A DNA stretch of 64,000 bases, taken from Corynebacterium sp. TAE3-ERU12. GTDB taxonomy: Bacteria > Actinomycetota > Actinomycetes > Mycobacteriales > Mycobacteriaceae. Position numbers and translations under genes: made by a program. Positions 9,429 to 17,028 of this stretch are shown piece by piece (the first letter of the stretch is position 1; every line of letters begins with the position of its first letter). Below the pieces are notes generated by a model. The model was not told the origin of the DNA. It saw only the letters and a list, made by a program, of their open reading frames with translations, and did not search any database. The stretch is taken from NCBI RefSeq assembly GCF_019209905.1, contig NZ_JAHUTM010000001.1, forward strand, positions 1,319,381-1,383,380, read 5' to 3'.

Positions 9429-10168
9429 TGACCAACACGCAGCATGTGCTGATCCTTGGCGGAACCTCAGAGATCGGCGGTGAGGTCGCCCAACGGCTGG
9501 CACCGGGGGCGGTGGTCACCCTCGCCGCCCGGCGCGTCGAAGCACTCGGCCCCGTAGCGGAGAAATTAACCGCAGCCGGGGCTCGTGAGGTCCACACCGT
9601 ATTTTTCGACGCCGATGATCTGGGCTCCCATGAGGCTGTTCTCGACGAGGTGTGGTCGCATGGCCCGGTGACCACCGCAGTGATCGCATTCGGGGTCTTG
9701 GGCAATCAGGATGCCGATGAGCGCGATGGTAGGCGCACCGCAGCCATTATCCACACTGATTTCACCGCCCACGCCGCTATCGCCACCTCCTTGGTCTGCC
9801 GCATGGAGGCCGCAGGTGGCGGGCGCATTCTGGCTTTCTCGTCCATTGCTGGGGCGCGGGTGCGCCGCCCGAACTATATCTATGGTTCCGCCAAGGCCGG
9901 GCTTGATGGGTTCTTACAGGGATTGCAGGACCGTGTGCATGGCGGGCCGGTACAGCTGACTATTGCCCGGCCTGGTTTCGTCATTGGCCGCATGACCGAA
10001 GGCATGGATCCCGCGCCCATGTCGTCCACCCCAGATCAGGTCGCCGACGCCTCGGTGGCCGCCCTCGATGCTGGCAAGGACGCGGTGTGGATTCCAGCTG
10101 GGATTGGGGTGCTCGCCTGGATTACCCGGTGGGTGCCGCGCCCGGTGTGGCGCAGGATGCCGCGATGA
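9428..10168 (+). CDS. Short-chain dehydrogenase, DprE2-like
   Basis: 246-residue SDR. The dinucleotide site is LILGGTSEIGGEV near the N terminus; the catalytic group is S138/S139, Y152 and K156 (YGSAKAGLDGF). Several stretches match what I recall of DprE2, the decaprenylphosphoryl-2-keto-ribose reductase of arabinan precursor synthesis: GGTSEIG, AFGVLG, SIAGARVRRPN, YGSAKAGLDGF, RPGFV, and a C-terminal PRPVWRRMPR. No DprE1-like flavoprotein is adjacent, which makes this more likely a paralogue of the housekeeping DprE2 than DprE2 itself. ATG 9428 overlaps the peptidase stop, and its own stop overlaps the cobK start. Substrate unknown. Confidence 0.8.
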   Translation: MTNTQHVLILGGTSEIGGEVAQRLAPGAVVTLAARRVEALGPVAEKLTAAGAREVHTVFFDADDLGSHEAVLDEVWSHGPVTTAVIAFGVLGNQDADERDGRRTAAIIHTDFTAHAAIATSLVCRMEAAGGGRILAFSSIAGARVRRPNYIYGSAKAGLDGFLQGLQDRVHGGPVQLTIARPGFVIGRMTEGMDPAPMSSTPDQVADASVAALDAGKDAVWIPAGIGVLAWITRWVPRPVWRRMPR

Positions 10169-10935
10169 GGCCGGGGGCACTCCCGCCGCGGGCGCTCATT
10201 ATCGGTGGAACTGACGACGCTCGGGACCTGGCGCGCCGGCTACAGGCCGATGGGTGGCTTGTGACCACTGCGCTTTCCGACGAGGCCGGCGATGCGGCTT
10301 TGCCGGTGGGTCAGGTGCGGATCGGCGGTTTTGGTGGGGCGGCCGGTATGGCCCGGTGGCTACTGGAATCCCAGACTGATGTCATCGTCGACGCCGCAGT
10401 ACCGCTTGCCCAGCGCATTTCCGATACCGCCGCAGAAGCAGCCCGGGCTACGGGTGTGCCATTGGTGGTGTTGCTGCGCCCGGAGTGGGAACCAGAGCGG
10501 CTGGATAAGTGGATTCCGGTGGACTGCCTAGCTGCAGCTGCCGACGTTGTGCGCGATCGTTTCCGGGCGCCGCTGCTGGATGTGGGGCCGCAGTCTGTTG
10601 CGGACTTCGCCTCCGATACGCAGGGCCGCTACCTTATTCGCGCCAATCACCGGCCCAGTGGTCCGCTGCCAAGCACCTATACGGTTGTTCCCGATTCAAC
10701 TGAGCGCGATGTGGCGAGTGAACGCAAACTCATGCGTGACTACGCGGTGGACTGTGTGGTGGTCACCAATACCGGCAGTGCAGCCGGGGCGGTGACGCTG
10801 GAGGCAGCCCGGAATTTAAAGAAAACCGTGGTGATGGTGCAGCGTCCAGCTTTGCCGGGCGCATCTATTGCTGATGTGGCCCATGACGTTGGCACCGCCC
10901 AGCGCTTGCTGCGCCGGGTGGCGTGGACGCGCTAG
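10165..10935 (+). CDS. cobK: Precorrin-6A reductase
   Basis: 256-residue CobK/CbiJ family protein, which reduces precorrin-6A with NADPH in the aerobic corrin pathway. Evidence is the N-terminal Rossmann start ALIIGGTDDARDLARRL, the central segment VIVDAAVPLAQRISDTAAEAARATGVP (given here in part), the LLRPEWEP stretch, and the C-terminal VVVTNTGSAAGAVTLEAA followed by VVMVQRPALP, all CobK features. ATG 10165 overlaps the preceding TGA by 4 bp (ATGA), so the peptidase, SDR and cobK form a tightly coupled trio. Of the other cobalamin genes only a truncated cobG-like gene is in the window, so it is unclear that a complete pathway exists. Confidence 0.88.
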   Translation: MRPGALPPRALIIGGTDDARDLARRLQADGWLVTTALSDEAGDAALPVGQVRIGGFGGAAGMARWLLESQTDVIVDAAVPLAQRISDTAAEAARATGVPLVVLLRPEWEPERLDKWIPVDCLAAAADVVRDRFRAPLLDVGPQSVADFASDTQGRYLIRANHRPSGPLPSTYTVVPDSTERDVASERKLMRDYAVDCVVVTNTGSAAGAVTLEAARNLKKTVVMVQRPALPGASIADVAHDVGTAQRLLRRVAWTR

Positions 10936-10939
10936 GTCC

Positions 10940-11380
10940 CTAGCTGTTGTGCTCATCCTCGTGCTCGGCGAGGTTGAGCACCGCAGAACGCCAGTAGTTG
11001 AACTCCTCAGGGTGGTCCTCGCGGTAGCGCTTGACTGCGCGGATGCCCTGGTTGACGCGCTCAATTTCTTCATCGGTGATGTCTTCGCCCTCAGCGCCGA
11101 CGAAGATCACCGCACCGGAGACCGCAGTAGTGGGGTCAGTGAAAAACGCGGGATTGCCGGTGGCCGCAGTATTGCGGCCCAGGGAAGCAACCGGGTTGGG
11201 TTCTGCGCCCTCATCCTTTGCGGAGGAGGAGTACAGCGCGGCGTAGGTGGAGCCGTCTTCTTGGAAGGCAACGCTGACGCGGTCTTCCTCGACGCCGCCG
11301 AGGAACTGCGAGGCGTGCTCGAGTTCGAAAACAATGCGCCGGTTCGTCAGGTCCGGGTTGACGAGGAAGCCGTTAAGCAC
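10940..11380 (-). CDS. Conserved corynebacterial protein of unknown function
   Basis: 146-residue acidic soluble protein with no signal peptide or membrane segment; I do not recognise a family. It contains SQFLGGVEEDRVSVAFQED, an Ala/Ser-rich middle and a highly charged C terminus (KRYREDHPEEFNYWRSAVLN, then EHEDEHNS). The reading frame is favoured by coding-like composition and by a GTG start at 11380 with GAAAGG about 10 nt upstream. It ends 4 bp from the convergent cobK stop and has a 128-bp gap to the cobG-like gene on its other side. No function is proposed. Confidence 0.7.
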   Translation of the reverse strand: MLNGFLVNPDLTNRRIVFELEHASQFLGGVEEDRVSVAFQEDGSTYAALYSSSAKDEGAEPNPVASLGRNTAATGNPAFFTDPTTAVSGAVIFVGAEGEDITDEEIERVNQGIRAVKRYREDHPEEFNYWRSAVLNLAEHEDEHNS

Positions 11381-11508
11381 TGGCAGAGAACCTTTCGTGG
11401 GGTGAAATCGGAGGTATTCTCACCGATTTCACCGCATCCCGGCCCATTCGGATACTCGAGGAACGCCCTATTGACGAGAGTTCACCAAGCATTCACCGCG
11501 CGTCAACA

Positions 11509-12366
11509 TTAACTGGGGTGTGCGCTCAGCAGCGCAGAGTTGACGTCAAAAACAAACCCATTCGGCGCCAGTACCCGCACGATGACATCAGCAACCGCCT
11601 CATCAAGGTCCACCAACACCAACCCATGCCAGGCGGTGATAATCACCGACGTGCGCGTCTGGGCCAGCATCCGCGCCTGCTGAGAACTCAACACACCGTT
11701 GACCAAGCCAGCGCCAAGACTCACCCGCCCATCCGGCTGCCCAAACCAGCCCACCGGGGCAGTGGGGGCCTGCTGGGGCGCACCGGCCGAACCGCGCCGA
11801 TACGGAGTGCGCAGCACCTGGTGGACCTCAGCTATCGCAGCCAGGTCGCCGCCAGCGTCGGCAAGCACCTGGGCAAGCTCTACCAAAGCAGGCACCGCGG
11901 CATCCCGGCTGACCACCACACCTGCGGGGCGGCCATTAATAATGAGCTCCACCTCGGACCCATCACAGGCCAATAACCCCAGTTCAGGGCCTTCTGCGAG
12001 AATATCGCCGCGCCCATCATCAAAACCCACCAACACCGCACCGAGCTGCGGGCACTGCTGGCAAAACAGCCGCGCCAACTCGCCCATATCCAGCCGGCCA
12101 CCACTGCGACCACTCAACGGCGACACCACCGTGCGCACATGCGCCCGCTGCGGGTGCGCCGACCACGCCCCAGCAGCCAGGAGCATCTCCACCACACCAT
12201 CGGGGTCACTGGTGGGGATCTGCAACTGGCCACGGCGGGTCAGCTGCACAGTGCCATCACCGTGGTGGTCGGCGGCATCGGCGAAGGCCGCAAAATACTC
12301 AGCCGGCACAGTCGCAGCGGGGAAACGCAGCTCCACCGGGCGCGCAGCGTTATCAGAGTCGCTCAT
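11509..12366 (-). CDS. CobG-like protein lacking the C-terminal Fe-S region
   Basis: 285 residues with the two ferredoxin-like half-domains of the nitrite/sulfite reductase superfamily. The first contains TVQLTRRGQLQIP and the second VGWFGQPDGRVSLGAG. The C terminus (VRVLAPNGFVFDVNSALLSA, then HPS and stop) corresponds to the point where CobG (precorrin-3B synthase) normally continues into a cysteine-containing S-A-C-x-G-x-P-x-C region that binds the 4Fe-4S cluster. No such cysteines occur in any frame in the next ~40 bases. The protein therefore probably lacks the cluster and may be inactive or altered in function. ATG 12366 is used; an in-frame GTG lies at 12375. Divergent from fxsA. Confidence 0.7.
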   Translation of the reverse strand: MSDSDNAARPVELRFPAATVPAEYFAAFADAADHHGDGTVQLTRRGQLQIPTSDPDGVVEMLLAAGAWSAHPQRAHVRTVVSPLSGRSGGRLDMGELARLFCQQCPQLGAVLVGFDDGRGDILAEGPELGLLACDGSEVELIINGRPAGVVVSRDAAVPALVELAQVLADAGGDLAAIAEVHQVLRTPYRRGSAGAPQQAPTAPVGWFGQPDGRVSLGAGLVNGVLSSQQARMLAQTRTSVIITAWHGLVLVDLDEAVADVIVRVLAPNGFVFDVNSALLSAHPS

Positions 12367-12404
12367 TGGTGTCACTGTAGTGGGCTACACGTAGGATGTC
12401 GGAC

Positions 12405-12938
12405 ATGAAGCGCGTCCTGTTTGCCCTCTACATAATCGCCGAACTCGTTGCCATCTGGGCCCTGGCTCAATGGATCGGCTGGCTGTGGACTGTCCTTGTC
12501 ATCATGGCGCTGTTCTTCTTCGGCATGATTTTCGCCGCAGTCCAAATGCGAAAAGTCGCCGAGGCCTCCTTAACCGGGCAGCGGCCCGGCCGTGTTGTTG
12601 CCGATTCGGCAATGGTGTTTGTCGGCAGCATCTTCGTTGCGCTGCCCGGCCTGGTCAACACCATCTGTGGCCTGCTGATGATCGCCCCGCCGACACGCAC
12701 AATGCTGCGCCGCATTATCAGCCGGGCCACCATGGCCTGGATTGAAAACACCGCAACATCCTCGATGACCATCGTGCGCACCAATATGAAATCCAAGGGC
12801 TACGACCCCGACGCTGGCCAGGGGCTGTTCGGCACACCCAACCAGGGCACTACCGGCCACACAGGCACCGACCAGACCATTATCGATATGCCCGACGACG
12901 TCGACGACAATCGAGATCACCGCGACGGCCGTGCCTAG
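12405..12938 (+). CDS. fxsA: FxsA-family membrane protein
   Basis: 177-residue inner-membrane protein with two or three N-terminal hydrophobic helices (LFALYIIAELVAIWALA; WTVLVIMALFFFGMIF) and a third around FVGSIFVALPGLVNTICGLL. The third contains the P-G-x-x-x-x-x-x-G-L motif followed by PPTR, which is the core of the FxsA family. The C-terminal ~50 residues are hydrophilic and Asp-rich (DMPDDVDDNRD). ATG 12405 is preferred over 12396 because AGGA lies about 9 nt before it. E. coli FxsA is linked to exclusion of phage T7 by F plasmids; the corynebacterial role is not known. Its end overlaps the lnt start by 8 bp. Confidence 0.85.
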   Translation: MKRVLFALYIIAELVAIWALAQWIGWLWTVLVIMALFFFGMIFAAVQMRKVAEASLTGQRPGRVVADSAMVFVGSIFVALPGLVNTICGLLMIAPPTRTMLRRIISRATMAWIENTATSSMTIVRTNMKSKGYDPDAGQGLFGTPNQGTTGHTGTDQTIIDMPDDVDDNRDHRDGRA

Positions 12939-14475
12939 TCGCATCTCACCTGCCTACACCGCCCTGCTGCGCCTCATCGCTGCCGCAGCGGGCGGTGCCT
13001 CATTATCGCTGTCCTTCCAGCCCATCGGCTGGTGGGTGCTTGGGCCCTTATCCGCCGCGCTGCTCGTGCTCGCACTGGCGGGTCGGCCCCGGTGGTGGCT
13101 TGCCGTAGTCATCGGCCTCATCTGGGGCGCGGTGCCTGCCCTGATGTCCCTGGGCTGGATCGGCGAATTCGTCGGCAATGGCCCGTGGCTGGCGCTATGC
13201 CTGACCCTGGGCATTGTGCAGATCGCTGCCGCACTCGGTGTGTGGCTCATCACCAACGCCCGGCTGCACCCAGCACTCATCATCGTCGGCACCGCCAGCT
13301 GGATTATCGCCATCGAGGCGGTACTGGTCCGCTGGCCCTTTGGTGGTTTCCCGTGGCTGCGGCACGCCTTCGGCCAGGTCGGTGGGCCCATCGCGCAGAC
13401 CGCAATCATCGGCGGCGCGCCCCTGGTGAGCTGGCTGACCTGCCTTATTGGTACTGCGTGTGCGGTGGCCATCCTGCGCTGGCAGCCGAAAACCTGGGTG
13501 AGCAGCGGGGTAGTGGTGGCCATCGTCGCCGCACTCAGCAGCGCCGCCCCACTGTTTCGCGACTCAGAGCCCAGTGCTGAGCAGCCCGGCGCGGCGCGGT
13601 CTATTCGGGTCGCCGCGGTGCAGGGCAATGTGCCCAGGTTGGGTCTGGAGTTCAACGCCCAACGCCTGGCGGTGCTGCGCAACCATGTTGACGCCACCAT
13701 CGAACTGGCGCAGCGGGTACAGGCTGGCCAGGAGGCGCAGCCAGACGTTGTTATCTGGCCGGAGAACTCCGCCGATGTGTCGCCCTTCATTGAGCCCCAG
13801 GCGCAGCGGATGATCGAACAGGCCGCGAACGCCATTGCCGCCCCCATCATCGTCGGCACGTTCACGTATACCGACGGGGTGCAAAACACCATGGTGGTGT
13901 GGGACCCGGACACAGGCGCGGGGGAGACCCACGAGAAAATTCACTTACAGCCCTTTGGCGAGTGGATGCCGATGCGTGATTTCCTCGCCCATTTCAGCGA
14001 CATGGTGGAGCTAGCCGGCGATATGAAGCCCGGTCATGGTGACACTGTGGTGCATGCCGACGGTATCGCCGTCGGTATCGCCACCTGTTTTGAGGTGATC
14101 TTTGATGATGCCTACCGCACTGCGGTCAATAATGGTGCCCAGATTTTGGCGACGCCGACTAATAACGCCACTTTCGGCTACACCGATATGAGCTACCAGC
14201 AGCTGGCGATGAGCAGGCTGCGCGCCATTGAGCACAACCGCACCGTCGTTGTGGCCGCCACCTCGGGGGTCAGCGCCATTGTGCGTCCCGACGGCACTGT
14301 GGCGGCGTCGACGAAGATTTTCGAGCAGGCTGTATTGACGTCGACAGTGCCGTTACACACGCAGCGCACTATCGCAGCCCGGTGGGGCGCTAGTGTTGAG
14401 TGGGGCGTCGTCATCATCGCCATGATGGTGGCCGCCGCAGCCGTGATCCGGCGCGACTCGTCGGCCAACAGCTAA
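12931..14475 (+). CDS. lnt: Apolipoprotein N-acyltransferase
   Basis: 514-residue Lnt: about seven transmembrane helices up to residue ~205 and an extracytoplasmic nitrilase domain after ~225. The catalytic triad is visible as E278 (VIWPENS), K336 (HEKIHLQPFGEW) and C386 (GIATCFEVIF), at positions very close to those of E. coli Lnt. A last membrane helix lies at about 488-506. It transfers an acyl chain to the N-terminal cysteine of lipoproteins. The GTG start overlaps fxsA. It directly precedes ppm1; in M. tuberculosis the equivalent domains are a single fused protein, while corynebacteria keep separate genes (ppm2/lnt and ppm1), as seen here. The ppm2 name is used in C. glutamicum. Confidence 0.93.
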   Translation: MPSRISPAYTALLRLIAAAAGGASLSLSFQPIGWWVLGPLSAALLVLALAGRPRWWLAVVIGLIWGAVPALMSLGWIGEFVGNGPWLALCLTLGIVQIAAALGVWLITNARLHPALIIVGTASWIIAIEAVLVRWPFGGFPWLRHAFGQVGGPIAQTAIIGGAPLVSWLTCLIGTACAVAILRWQPKTWVSSGVVVAIVAALSSAAPLFRDSEPSAEQPGAARSIRVAAVQGNVPRLGLEFNAQRLAVLRNHVDATIELAQRVQAGQEAQPDVVIWPENSADVSPFIEPQAQRMIEQAANAIAAPIIVGTFTYTDGVQNTMVVWDPDTGAGETHEKIHLQPFGEWMPMRDFLAHFSDMVELAGDMKPGHGDTVVHADGIAVGIATCFEVIFDDAYRTAVNNGAQILATPTNNATFGYTDMSYQQLAMSRLRAIEHNRTVVVAATSGVSAIVRPDGTVAASTKIFEQAVLTSTVPLHTQRTIAARWGASVEWGVVIIAMMVAAAAVIRRDSSANS

Positions 14476-14486
14476 CAGGAGAAACC

Positions 14487-15320
14487 ATGACCGCGACAGC
14501 AAAGCCCAGCGACTCTACTTTGGTCATCATTCCGACCTTCAATGAGCGGGAGAGTTTGCCGCTGGTTGTCCAGCGGCTGCGCGAAGCAGAACCGCATGTT
14601 GATGTGTTGATCGTCGACGATAATTCGCCCGATGGCACCGGTGATATTGCCGATGAGATGGCCAGCGCCGATGAGCAGATCCACGTCCTGCACCGTAAGA
14701 AGAAGGACGGCCTGTGGGACGCCTACCGCACTGGTTTTGAATGGGGCCTAGAGCGGGACTACAAGGTGCTGTGCGAGATGGACGCCGATGGCTCCCACGC
14801 ACCAGAGCAGCTGCACCGGCTGCTCAATGAGATCGACGACGGCGCCGAGCTGGTTATCGGTTCGCGCTATGTACGCGGTGGCCGCACCCGCAACTGGCCG
14901 AAGTCACGCTATCTGCTCTCCCGGGGCGGCAATGTGTATATCGCCCTGGCCCTGGGCACCGATATTGCTGATATCACCGCCGGCTACCGCGCTTTCCGAC
15001 GCGAAGTGCTCGAGGAGCTTGACCTGAGCTCCATTGGCGGGGCGGCCTATATGTTCCAGACTGAGTTGGGCTGGAAGGCCGACCAGGCGGGTTTCTATGT
15101 CGAGGAGGTGCCGATTACCTTCGTGGAGCGTGAGTACGGCGAGTCCAAGATGGACCCGAGCTTCGTATTGAAGTCGCTGGCCAATGTCACCACCTGGGCG
15201 GCCAAGCACCGCGCGACCCAGGTGAAGGATTTCGCCACCGAGGTTGGCAGCCTGTTGGGCAATGAGCTCAAGCATGAGGTGGAAGTCGCCAAGCGTAAGC
15301 GGCGCCGCTACAAGCTGTAG
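14487..15320 (+). CDS. ppm1: Polyprenol monophosphomannose synthase
   Basis: 277-residue GT2 glycosyltransferase (dolichol-phosphate mannose synthase type) making polyprenyl-phosphate mannose from GDP-mannose at the cytoplasmic membrane face. It starts TLVIIPTFNERESL and has VDDNSPDGT, the DAD metal-binding motif at 99-101 in CEMDADGSHAPE, and GSRYVRGG. The end is basic (KRKRRRYKL). There is no membrane domain of its own, as expected where Lnt/Ppm2 is a separate polypeptide 11 bp upstream. AGGAGA lies 6 nt before ATG 14487. The product feeds lipomannan/lipoarabinomannan synthesis and protein O-mannosylation in this group. A strong terminator follows. Confidence 0.94.
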   Translation: MTATAKPSDSTLVIIPTFNERESLPLVVQRLREAEPHVDVLIVDDNSPDGTGDIADEMASADEQIHVLHRKKKDGLWDAYRTGFEWGLERDYKVLCEMDADGSHAPEQLHRLLNEIDDGAELVIGSRYVRGGRTRNWPKSRYLLSRGGNVYIALALGTDIADITAGYRAFRREVLEELDLSSIGGAAYMFQTELGWKADQAGFYVEEVPITFVEREYGESKMDPSFVLKSLANVTTWAAKHRATQVKDFATEVGSLLGNELKHEVEVAKRKRRRYKL

Positions 15321-15337
15321 TCCAGATTCCACACAGT

Positions 15338-15370
15338 AAAAAGCGCCCGCCGGTTATGGCGGGCGCTTTT
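15338..15370. terminator. Bidirectional intrinsic terminator, ppm1/rbpA
   Basis: Perfect inverted repeat with arms AAAAGCGCCCGCC and its complement around a 6-nt loop (GGTTAT). Runs of A before and T after let it act on both strands. It sits between the convergent ppm1 and rbpA genes. Confidence 0.9.
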
Positions 15371-15398
15371 GCGTGGTTCTTGCGGCTAGCTGGGCGAG

Positions 15399-15800
15399 TT
15401 ATTTCTTGCCTTTGGCGGCAGCCTCGGCGGCTTCGGCCTCCTGCTGCTGCTTGAGCAGGCGCGCGGCATTGCGGCGACGCTTGCGCAGCAGGTCAATGCG
15501 CTCGTCGAGAAGCACATCGAGCTCCTCAATGGAGCGGCGCTCACGCAGCATGTCCCAGTGGGTGCGCGGCGGCTTGACCGGCTTGGCCTCGGTGCCTTCG
15601 CCCTCAATGAGCTTGCCGACCTTACCGTTCTTACACAGCCATTCGCCGGGGATTTCAGCATCGTCGGCGAACGGGACCTCGTAGATCTCGTTGTCCTCGG
15701 TCTGGTACTTCACCATCCGGCGTGGGGCCAGGTCGTGGTCGCGATCCGTCTCATAGGACACGGCACCCATTCGGCTGCCTCGCAGAACTCGGTCTGCCAT
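15399..15800 (-). CDS. rbpA: RNA polymerase-binding protein RbpA
   Basis: 133-residue actinobacterial RbpA, which binds RNA polymerase and the housekeeping sigma factor and stabilises open complexes. Hallmarks are MADRVLRGSRMGAVSYETDR at the N terminus, the core (RRMVKYQTEDNEIYEVPFAD, EWLCKNGK) and the sigma-binding segment TPPRTHWDMLRERRSIEELDVLL-type (here KPPRTHWDMLRERRS). It carries a longer lysine/alanine-rich tail (EAEAAEAAAKGKK) than typical ~110-residue versions. Upstream on the minus strand is the hexamer TATACT (15865-15870), a good -10 element, ahead of a GGGAGG ribosome site. It diverges from the zinc-finger gene. Confidence 0.96.
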   Translation of the reverse strand: MADRVLRGSRMGAVSYETDRDHDLAPRRMVKYQTEDNEIYEVPFADDAEIPGEWLCKNGKVGKLIEGEGTEAKPVKPPRTHWDMLRERRSIEELDVLLDERIDLLRKRRRNAARLLKQQQEAEAAEAAAKGKK

Positions 15801-15864
15801 TGCGTTCCTCCCTTAAAGCGCACGCGCATCAGCGGGCCAGGACGGCCCTGATAGTCGACCTCCG

Positions 15865-15870
15865 AGTATA
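15865..15870 (-). promoter_or_regulatory. Probable -10 element of rbpA
   Basis: TATACT on the minus strand, 65 bp before the rbpA start, within an otherwise G+C-rich divergent region. No convincing -35 hexamer is seen at 16-18 bp. A GATACT on the plus strand at 15886-15891 could serve the divergent gene. Confidence 0.5.
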
Positions 15871-15923
15871 ACCCGGAGCTTGGTCGATACTACAGAAAAC
15901 GGAAAGGGGATAGGCTAAGCGGC

Positions 15924-16247
15924 ATGACAGCCAGCGCCCGGAACCACTGTGAGTGGTGTGGCCGCGAGATTGAATCACCACCGCGCGGTCGGCGCCGCAA
16001 GTACTGTGGCCATGCCTGTCGGCAGCGTGCCTACGAATCGCGCCGCGGCGGCAGGGGAGTCCAGCCCGGTGAGGGCGTCACCATGAGCCAGGCCACCGCT
16101 GACCGACTGCACGACGGACTATTCGAATTGCGCTGCGCCGCAGAAGATATCCATACCGCCGCTGTGGAGAAAGCCTCGCACGACGATATCAAGCACATGG
16201 CCACTGAGCTCATCGAACTGACCCGTGAGCTGGACAAATTACGGTAG
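15924..16247 (+). CDS. Small putative zinc-ribbon protein
   Basis: 107 residues. The N terminus carries a C-x2-C ... C-x3-C arrangement (CEWCGREIESPPRGRRRKYC, then GHACRQRAYESRR), a treble-clef or FCS-like zinc-binding pattern followed by an arginine-rich stretch suited to nucleic-acid contact. Residues about 50-107 are helical and acidic (LHDGLFELRCAAEDIH; LTRELDKLR). Similar small CEWCGR proteins are common in corynebacteria and mycobacteria, but I know of no assigned function. Start ATG 15924 follows AAAGGGGATAGG. Divergent from rbpA, independent of the YceI gene 75 bp downstream. Confidence 0.75.
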   Translation: MTASARNHCEWCGREIESPPRGRRRKYCGHACRQRAYESRRGGRGVQPGEGVTMSQATADRLHDGLFELRCAAEDIHTAAVEKASHDDIKHMATELIELTRELDKLR

Positions 16248-16321
16248 CCCAACTCGTCGGGGTACGTATTTGAGCAGGCGGCAATGTCATGGTTTGTTGC
16301 TCAGGCAGATACGATGGATTT

Positions 16322-17011
16322 ATGAAGAAGACGCTGTTGACTCTCTTCGCTGTTGCGATGGTCACCCTGGCTATCGTCATTGTTGGCCCGGTGTTGTACC
16401 GGCTCGTGACGTCTGAGGGTGTCAAAACCGGTGACTTCACGACCGCCGATATGCCCGCTGCGAGCGTCGGCATTAACGGACAGTGGGAAGTTATCCCAGG
16501 TAGTGGCCCTAATGCTACTGCGGTGGGGTACACCTTCAACGAGCTGTTGCCCTCTGATGCGCGGACCACCTCCGGTAATACCCGCGAGGTCACGGGCCAG
16601 GTGGAGGTCAAGGACGGCAAGCTTGCCGACGGCACGATCACGGTCGATATGACCTCCATGTCGTCGGATATTGAGCGTCGCGACGTCAATGTGCGGATGA
16701 CGATTTTCGATACTGATCGCTATCCGACGGCCACCTTTGAGGTCGCCGAGCCGGTGGATATCTCCGATGTGCCTGACGATGCGACATCGCAGACGGTAGA
16801 GGTTCCTGGCCGGTTGACGATTCGTGGTGTAACGCAGGACGTCACCGTGCCTTTAGAGGTCACCCGTACTGGTGAGAATGTGTTGCTCTCTGGCGATATC
16901 ACTATTAATCGTCTCGACTATGGGGTGCGTGTTCCTGACTTCGCGGCCGCTTTGGTGGATGAAGACGGCGAGCTGAATATTCGCCTTGTTTTGGAGCGAG
17001 TTCGCTCCTAA
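16322..17011 (+). CDS. YceI-family protein with N-terminal membrane anchor
   Basis: 229 residues. A single N-terminal hydrophobic segment (LLTLFAVAMVTLAIVIVGPVLY) acts as signal anchor; the rest is a YceI lipocalin-like barrel that in homologues binds isoprenoid or amphiphilic lipids. Typical YceI segments are WEVIPGSGPNATAVGYTFNE, VDMTSMSSDIERRDVNVRM, FDTDRYPTATFEV and the C-terminal pair RLTIRGVTQDVTVPLEV and LSGDITINRLDYGV. ATG 16322 gives MKKTLLTLF. The gene is 17 bp upstream of the endonuclease/phosphatase gene and probably co-transcribed. The ligand is unknown; a role in envelope lipid handling is only an inference. Confidence 0.88.
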   Translation: MKKTLLTLFAVAMVTLAIVIVGPVLYRLVTSEGVKTGDFTTADMPAASVGINGQWEVIPGSGPNATAVGYTFNELLPSDARTTSGNTREVTGQVEVKDGKLADGTITVDMTSMSSDIERRDVNVRMTIFDTDRYPTATFEVAEPVDISDVPDDATSQTVEVPGRLTIRGVTQDVTVPLEVTRTGENVLLSGDITINRLDYGVRVPDFAAALVDEDGELNIRLVLERVRS

Positions 17012-17028
17012 GCCCTGCAAGGAACGCA

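Noticed and set aside
12954..13913. 319-codon minus-strand ORF inside lnt
   Set aside because: Shadow of a conserved gene with all catalytic residues on the plus strand.
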